Shown here piece after piece: positions 30,683 through 33,621 of a DNA stretch of 33,621 nt (position 1 is its first letter; every line of letters starts with the position of its first letter). Below the pieces are notes generated by a model. That model was not told where the DNA came from. It made no database searches and saw nothing but the letters and a program-made list of their open reading frames with translations. Where the stretch lies: the IMG/VR virus record IMGVR_UViG_3300030450_002596, positions 1 through 33,621 of that record; one strand, given 5' to 3'. This DNA comes from a virus. The position numbers were made by a program, and so were the translations under genes.

Positions 30683-30803
30683 TCTTTTTCCTTTTTTTAG
30701 TTTCATATTCTTCACCTATCATATACGCTACAGCCCAACCGTTTGGGGTACTATTGTAATAATCTCTCCACTGCTGTATTTTAACCCATGTCGCTTTATT
30801 CAT
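30666..30803 (-). CDS. Small protein, 45 aa, Trp-rich start and basic end
   Basis: The ATG at 30803 is preceded by GGAGAAAATATTGGA. The N-terminal part (TWVKIQQWRDYYNSTPNGWA) is aromatic and the C-terminal part basic (TKKRKKNEKRI). It overlaps the next gene by 17 bases and the previous by eight. Function unknown. It is part of the compact reverse-strand block after the small terminase. Confidence 0.5.
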   Translation of the reverse strand: MNKATWVKIQQWRDYYNSTPNGWAVAYMIGEEYETKKRKKNEKRI

Positions 30804-31026
30804 TCCAATATTTTCTCCTGTAGTACGCCTTTATGAAGTTATCTGCCTTTCTTTTCTTCCGCAATACCAGTTTATTTGACTTTGTACGATAAAAATCTTT
30901 TTCTTCCCAATTACATACGACATTTGGGACTATACCAATTAAATTAGGGTTATTACAGTTATGAATCTCCTCAATAGGCTGAAATATCAATAATGCGGCA
31001 AAATAATAACCCATAATCTCAATCAT
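30796..31026 (-). CDS. Hypothetical protein, 76 aa
   Basis: The ATG at 31026 overlaps the preceding TGA (ATGA), so I prefer it to the longer frame that reaches into the terminase gene. The start is hydrophobic (MIEIMGYYFAALLIFQP), possibly a weak membrane helix. The middle has HNCNNPNLIGIVPNVVCNW and the end is basic (LVLRKKRKADNFIKAYYRRK). Two Cys and one His could bind a metal. No family recognised. Confidence 0.55.
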   Translation of the reverse strand: MIEIMGYYFAALLIFQPIEEIHNCNNPNLIGIVPNVVCNWEEKDFYRTKSNKLVLRKKRKADNFIKAYYRRKYWNE

Positions 31027-31676
31027 TTGTTCTTTTCTCGCAATTCTCGCTCTTTTTTCTGTATAGACTTGATCCACTGCTCTTTTGTAGCCTTTGTAGG
31101 TCTTCCACCCGTCAAATTAGGTATTCCAGCAGCTTTAGCTCGCTTTTTCCAGTGGTACATCTTATTTCTATTAACTTTCCTGCGCAATTTATGCTTCTCA
31201 CGCTTAATAGTCGTATATTCACTCTTTTCACGCTTCTTTTGGTCTTCAATCTTACGCTCTGGAAGCTCAACATCTGGTATCTCTGGTATATCCTCAACAA
31301 TATCCTGCACCTCAGCATCTATAAACTCTACCTCAGCTTTATCTGCCTTTAGATACTTCTCAAAAGGACTGTCTATAGTGACGTTTATATTCTTAACAAG
31401 TTTTCCACTATGCTCCAGGACTAATCTTGCAGCTTGGACATTACCCGCCTTAGCTTCCCTAATCATAGACTTTAAAACAGCAGGTATATCCGTTCCAAAT
31501 TCAATCATATAAAGCTCATATACCATATCTACGAAGTTTGGGTCTCTACGCCAAGCAACTACCGTATTTTGATGAACTCCGAGCTTTTTAGCTATAACTG
31601 ATACCGAAATATCAGGATCAAATGCCATCATCTCTGCTGCACGTTGCCTCTCTTTTATTTTAGCGATGTTTGCCAT
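31023..31676 (-). CDS. Probable terminase small subunit, 217 aa
   Basis: The N-terminus is a helix-turn-helix (DISVSVIAKKLGVHQNTVVA, about residues 22-41), followed by RRDPNF and a helical region (AKAGNVQAARLVLEHSGKL) typical of phBC6A51-like small terminase subunits that bind the packaging site. Then comes an acidic linker (EFIDAEVQDIVEDIPEIPDV) and a basic C-terminal region (KLRRKVNRNKMYHWKKRAK). It lies on the strand opposite to, and 3.9 kb from, the large subunit, so a transcription regulator is an alternative reading. Its mRNA appears leaderless. Confidence 0.68.
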   Translation of the reverse strand: MANIAKIKERQRAAEMMAFDPDISVSVIAKKLGVHQNTVVAWRRDPNFVDMVYELYMIEFGTDIPAVLKSMIREAKAGNVQAARLVLEHSGKLVKNINVTIDSPFEKYLKADKAEVEFIDAEVQDIVEDIPEIPDVELPERKIEDQKKREKSEYTTIKREKHKLRRKVNRNKMYHWKKRAKAAGIPNLTGGRPTKATKEQWIKSIQKKERELREKNK

Positions 31677-31681
31677 AACAT

Positions 31682-31711
31682 AATATATACAATCTTTGAC
31701 CTTATTTTCAA
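31682..31711 (-). promoter_or_regulatory. Promoter of the small-terminase block, leaderless geometry
   Basis: On the reverse strand TTGAAA (31706-31711), an 18-base spacer and TATATT (31682-31687) are followed by only five bases before ATG 31676. There is no Shine-Dalgarno sequence. The arrangement matches the regulator promoter at 1677-1706. One copy of a TTTGACCTT repeat lies in the spacer. Confidence 0.5.
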
Positions 31712-31740
31712 ATTTTTTTTTATAGCGCAGATTTGACCTT
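31695..31740. repeat. Direct repeat TTTGACCTT, possible operator
   Basis: TTTGACCTT occurs at 31695-31703, inside the spacer of the small-terminase promoter, and at 31732-31740, upstream of its -35. The start points are 37 bases apart. It could be a binding site of a regulator that acts on this promoter. The chance of a 9-mer repeating in an AT-rich region is not negligible. Confidence 0.35.
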
Positions 31741-32060
31741 TTAAATCCTATTTTTTGTGGGAGAGTATCTGTTTAGGGAAATTTTTACTTATACGTATAG
31801 GGGGGGTAAATAATTTTCTGATAATATACAATATGTTTACTTTTTTAATGGGGGTTTCTCGTCTATTAACTTAAAGTAATTCTTTAGATATGGGATGTTT
31901 TTGGGCTGATCTCAGACACATTGACAGACATTAAAAGCTTGGGCTTTCTTTTGGTTTGTGTGTGTGGTATGTGATCCGATAATTACACCACCATTATTAA
32001 TAGTTTAAACCTAACAATCTAATAACATTTAATCATATTATTATACATATTAATATTAAG
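31712..32060. other. Non-coding AT-rich control region, possible origin
   Basis: I see no gene here. It contains the palindromes TATACGTATA (31790-31799) and GTTTAAAC (32003-32010), a run of seven G at 31800-31806, a small AAAGC/GCTTT hairpin near 31935-31950, and a strongly AT-rich stretch from about 31990 with many ATTAT-like words. It lies between two divergent transcription units. Such a region suits an origin of replication or regulator binding, but no dnaA box or iteron array is evident. Confidence 0.4.
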
Positions 32061-32080
32061 TGTAAACAAATTATTTTACA
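32061..32080 (+). promoter_or_regulatory. Inverted repeat TGTAAA-N8-TTTACA, candidate operator
   Basis: TGTAAA (32061-32066) and TTTACA (32075-32080) are perfect inverted copies eight bases apart. The second half is also the -35 box of the tiny-gene promoter, so a dimeric regulator bound here would block it. A TGTAAAC box occurs in the regulator promoter (1685-1691) and GTTTAC, its reverse complement, at 31835-31840. The XRE protein at 1714 is the natural candidate to bind it. Confidence 0.45.
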
Positions 32081-32104
32081 AAAGACTTGCATATAACATA
32101 TAAT
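32075..32104 (+). promoter_or_regulatory. Promoter of the tiny-gene operon
   Basis: TTTACA (32075-32080), an 18-base spacer and a perfect TATAAT (32099-32104) match a vegetative promoter. Transcription would start near 32111 and reach ATG 32147, which has AAGGAA upstream. The operon reads through the right end into 1-1261 if the genome is circular. Confidence 0.6.
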
Positions 32105-32146
32105 CTTTGTAACTTTAGTTAAGCAATTAAATAAGGAATAAAAGAA

Positions 32147-32251
32147 ATGAATAACAATACACCGATAGTAATCAAAATAGCAATGTTAATATCAATGGGT
32201 AGTCTTTTAATAGCTATGATATTATTAATAACTTTAATAGGAAGGATATAA
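32147..32251 (+). CDS. 34-residue membrane peptide
   Basis: First gene of the tiny-gene operon, with AAGGAA eight bases upstream. It has a short polar start (MNNNTP), a Lys near residue 10 and then a run of Ile, Leu, Met, Ala and Gly to the end (SLLIAMILLITLIGRI), so it is a single membrane helix. Its stop is two bases before the next start. Function unknown. Confidence 0.6.
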   Translation: MNNNTPIVIKIAMLISMGSLLIAMILLITLIGRI

Positions 32252-32253
32252 AC

Positions 32254-32316
32254 ATGATGATTCTAATAACAATAGTAATATTAATAACACTGAATTTAAT
32301 AGTCTGGAGGTTTTAA
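32254..32316 (+). CDS. 20-residue membrane peptide
   Basis: GGAAGGATATAAAC precedes ATG 32254. The product is Met-Met then Ile, Leu, Thr and Val residues, ending VWRF, just long enough to cross a membrane. It is the smallest gene called here and could be spurious, but its ribosome site, position and hydrophobic composition match its neighbours. Confidence 0.45.
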   Translation: MMILITIVILITLNLIVWRF

Positions 32317-32318
32317 AA

Positions 32319-32732
32319 ATGAATATAACTAAAGAATATAAAGAATTAACCGAATTACTAACTGATTGTAATGAAATGACAACATCTATTAAGACTACTT
32401 ATGATTTTAATAATACTTGGATTCGTAGATATTTTAGGCTGTATTTAGATGGATCATATACTTGTTATGCAGATTATAAGAATAATTGTATATCTATCTT
32501 AAAAGCAAATAACTCTAAAAGCAAAGTAAATAAATTAAGAGCTTTTATCGTACCAAAATTTATAGCTTTTATTATGCTAGAATTTAAGATGTCTGAATAT
32601 CAAGTAAGAAAAGCAATTTTTGAAGCCTTTAATTATTCTAAAGAAAATAAAACTGAATTGGAATTATTTAATTGTCATTTAATAGAAGATGCTTTAGAAA
32701 TGGCTATATCTTCAGAAATGGAGGTAAATTAA
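32319..32732 (+). CDS. Hypothetical protein, 137 aa
   Basis: ATG 32319 follows TGGAGGTTTTAAAA. This is the largest protein of the tiny-gene operon. It is helical and charged, with two Tyr-rich strands early (RLYLDGSYTCYADYKNN) and helices later (VPKFIAFIMLEFKMSEYQVR), Cys without a metal pattern, and an acidic end. No family recognised. Confidence 0.7.
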   Translation: MNITKEYKELTELLTDCNEMTTSIKTTYDFNNTWIRRYFRLYLDGSYTCYADYKNNCISILKANNSKSKVNKLRAFIVPKFIAFIMLEFKMSEYQVRKAIFEAFNYSKENKTELELFNCHLIEDALEMAISSEMEVN

Positions 32733-32733
32733 T

Positions 32734-32871
32734 ATGTTACTATATAAACACTTAGAATACTACGAATATAATCCAAAATTAAAAAAGAAGATCAAACATT
32801 ATAGTATGATTAACTATGAACACTATAACAAGGTACTACAAGCTAAAAAAGAAAGGGGTTTAATAAAATGA
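32734..32871 (+). CDS. Small basic Tyr-rich protein, 45 aa
   Basis: GGAGG (32721-32725) precedes ATG 32734. The product is rich in Tyr and Lys (LEYYEYNPKLKKKIKHYS), has no membrane segment, and overlaps the next start as ATGA. No family recognised. Nucleic-acid binding is conceivable from charge only. Confidence 0.55.
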   Translation: MLLYKHLEYYEYNPKLKKKIKHYSMINYEHYNKVLQAKKERGLIK

Positions 32872-33008
32872 AATTTTCAAAATTTGTTATAGAGTGTAAT
32901 AAAAACTATATTGATCCGAATATAGCTATAGAAAATGAAAATATTATTAAGGCATTGAAAGAAAGAAATGATAAAAAAGTAATAGATATATTACATAATG
33001 ATTTTTAA
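32868..33008 (+). CDS. Small hypothetical protein, 46 aa
   Basis: Its ATG overlaps the preceding TGA and follows AAAGGGG at about eleven bases. The product is a mixed helical protein with an N-terminal segment (KFSKFVIECNKNYID) and a charged helix (ALKERNDKKVIDILHNDF). No family recognised. It belongs to the same transcript as its neighbours. Confidence 0.55.
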   Translation: MKFSKFVIECNKNYIDPNIAIENENIIKALKERNDKKVIDILHNDF

Positions 33009-33023
33009 TAAAAAGGGGCATTA

Positions 33024-33104
33024 ATGAATAATTTTACAGGCTACATTATATTAATTATTATTTGTTATTGGTTGTATAGGTTGCTATTTACTAAAGAATT
33101 GTAA
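33024..33104 (+). CDS. 26-residue membrane peptide
   Basis: AAGGGG precedes ATG 33024 at normal spacing. After MNNFTG the chain is hydrophobic (YIILIIICYWLYRLLF), with one Arg near the end, so it should span the membrane once. Function unknown. It is the third such peptide on this side of the contig break. Confidence 0.55.
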   Translation: MNNFTGYIILIIICYWLYRLLFTKEL

Positions 33105-33121
33105 AAACAAAGGAAATCTAA

Positions 33122-33220
33122 ATGAAAGATATGATAGACATTATAATTATGATTGCCATTTTAATTATATTTTGGGGTTGCGTTTCAAGGCTTGGATTAT
33201 ATTTTTTACTTGGATTTTGA
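33122..33220 (+). CDS. 32-residue membrane peptide
   Basis: AAAGGAA precedes ATG 33122. The product has an acidic start (MKDMID), then a hydrophobic helix (IIIMIAILIIFWG), Cys-Val-Ser-Arg and a second hydrophobic stretch (LGLYFLLGF). It ends 20 bases before the next gene. A longer frame that reaches into it from the next gene is not used. Confidence 0.55.
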   Translation: MKDMIDIIIMIAILIIFWGCVSRLGLYFLLGF

Positions 33221-33240
33221 TTATAAATGGAGGTACAAAA

Positions 33241-33375
33241 ATGAAAGAAAATTGTTTTTATTGTGATAGATACACAGAAATATTTATTGAAATTGTAGAA
33301 AATGAACCGACCTGTAAAACGTGTTTAGATGATCTGTACACAGAATACGAGGAACAAAAAGTAAAGGAGTTATAA
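33241..33375 (+). CDS. Small zinc-finger-like protein, 44 aa
   Basis: GGAGG (33228-33232) precedes ATG 33241 at normal spacing. Two Cys pairs, CFYC near residue 4 and CKTC near residue 29, suggest a minimal zinc ribbon. The C-terminus is acidic and helical (LYTEYEEQKVKEL). Similar two-pair small proteins occur at 1118, 4021 and 5013. The stop touches the next start. Confidence 0.65.
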   Translation: MKENCFYCDRYTEIFIEIVENEPTCKTCLDDLYTEYEEQKVKEL

Positions 33376-33549
33376 ATGAGTAAAACATACAATGCAACTA
33401 TAAAAATAGAATTTGATTATAGTTTTGAATCTAGGAATAAAAAAGAAGCTATAAGTTTTATTAAAGATAATTTCAAAGATGATTATGGTATTGAATTGGA
33501 AGATCACGAAATTATAAAATTGGAAGCCGTAAAATGCGAGGAGAAGTGA
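33376..33549 (+). CDS. Small hypothetical protein, 57 aa (complete copy)
   Basis: AAAGGAG precedes ATG 33376. The charged, helix-and-strand protein (MSKTYNATIKIEFDYSFESR to KLEAVKCEEK) is the intact version of the partial gene at 1-134. Its TGA overlaps the ATG of the next gene, whereas in the left copy a 29-residue membrane gene lies between them. Function unknown. Confidence 0.75.
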   Translation: MSKTYNATIKIEFDYSFESRNKKEAISFIKDNFKDDYGIELEDHEIIKLEAVKCEEK

Positions 33550-33621
33550 TGGTAATAGATATATCGTTAAATTGTTTGATCTGTATATGTGTAACTATAA
33601 TTATAACTTGCTTTTTAAAAA
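33413..33621. repeat. Right copy of imperfect terminal redundancy (matches 1-297)
   Basis: See the left copy for the alignment: 126 bases with three substitutions, then a ~90-base gap relative to the left copy, then 73 identical bases up to the window end. The differences alter three codons or the C-terminus of the encoded protein and remove one small gene, so the ends belong to two haplotypes of the same locus. Confidence 0.85.
33549..33621 (+). CDS. Cys-rich membrane peptide, cut by the window end
   Basis: The frame from ATG 33549 is identical to the gene at 225-302 over 73 bases and is cut after 24 codons by the end of the window. The ribosome site GAGGAGAA lies inside the preceding gene. 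It is evidence for the circular join rather than a separate gene. Confidence 0.6.
   Translation, partial: MVIDISLNCLICICVTIIITCFLK

Noticed and set aside
31027-31512. 161-residue forward ORF opposite the small terminase gene
   Set aside because: Antisense shadow: hydrophobic Phe/Ser/Leu-rich translation of a Lys/Glu-rich gene, no ribosome site.
32090-32110. Bacteroidetes-type -7 box (TAnnTTTG) at TATAATCTTTG
   Set aside because: The spacing is off by one base and most genes have strong Shine-Dalgarno sites, so a vegetative TATAAT promoter is the simpler reading. It is not enough to name a Bacteroidetes host.
1-33621. CRISPR array, integrase, transposon or tRNA genes
   Set aside because: No regularly spaced repeats, no recombinase motifs, no insertion-sequence ends and no tRNA cloverleaf with normal arms were found on either strand by reading.

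Overview
This window looks like a nearly complete, AT-rich genome of a tailed dsDNA phage with siphovirus-type architecture. It has a terminase, portal and MuF-like packaging module, a capsid protein with a scaffold, a tail tube protein, tail assembly chaperones, an 814-residue tape measure protein and a 1628-residue tail tip protein. There is no sheath, contractile baseplate, integrase, DNA polymerase or helicase that I can recognise. The last ~209 bases repeat the first ~297 imperfectly, so the contig is probably a circle or concatemer opened inside an operon of tiny genes. The host cannot be named from sequence alone. Strong Shine-Dalgarno sites (AGGAGG, AAGGAG), low GC and the types of structural protein suggest an aquatic or marine bacterium, but that is inference.

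Layout. (1) 32061 to the right end and on through 1-1261 is one rightward operon of very small genes. Many encode single-helix membrane peptides of 20-34 residues and others small Cys-pair proteins. It starts at a promoter near 32075-32104 and ends at a hairpin at 1326-1379. (2) 1262-1713 is non-coding, hairpin-rich and ends in a promoter for an XRE-type regulator. (3) 1714-5656 (+) is the DNA metabolism module: regulator, a RecB-type nuclease split over two ORFs with a ligase-like ORF between them, a protein with an SSB-like acidic tip, a replication-protein-like domain, two further PD-(D/E)XK nucleases and a DUF1599/Nmad1 protein. (4) 26390 down to 5634 (-) is the late virion and lysis operon: scaffold, major capsid protein, GH24 lysozyme, metallophosphoesterase, holin-like membrane proteins, fibre-like proteins, connector, tail tube, chaperones, tape measure and tail tip. 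(5) 26480-30259 (+) is the packaging module: large terminase, portal, small connector, gp10-like protein and MuF-like protein. (6) 31676 down to 30267 (-) carries a probable small terminase and five small proteins. (7) 31677-32146 is a non-coding, AT-rich divergent control region with palindromes and repeats.

The genes fit a phage that modifies or degrades DNA with its own nucleases, relies on host replication enzymes, and transcribes in divergent blocks. Three promoters share the same form (TTG-type -35, 18-bp spacer, TATATT), and two of them sit so close to the start codon that the mRNAs would be leaderless. The most striking observation is that the major capsid protein and the tail tube protein, which have different folds in known phages, begin with the same ~24-residue leader (19 identical residues, 10 of them encoded by different synonymous codons). 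Also notable are paired dockerin-like calcium-loop repeats in the tail tip protein, the interrupted nuclease, a possible three-way-junction RNA at 3944-4013, and the set of miniature membrane proteins.
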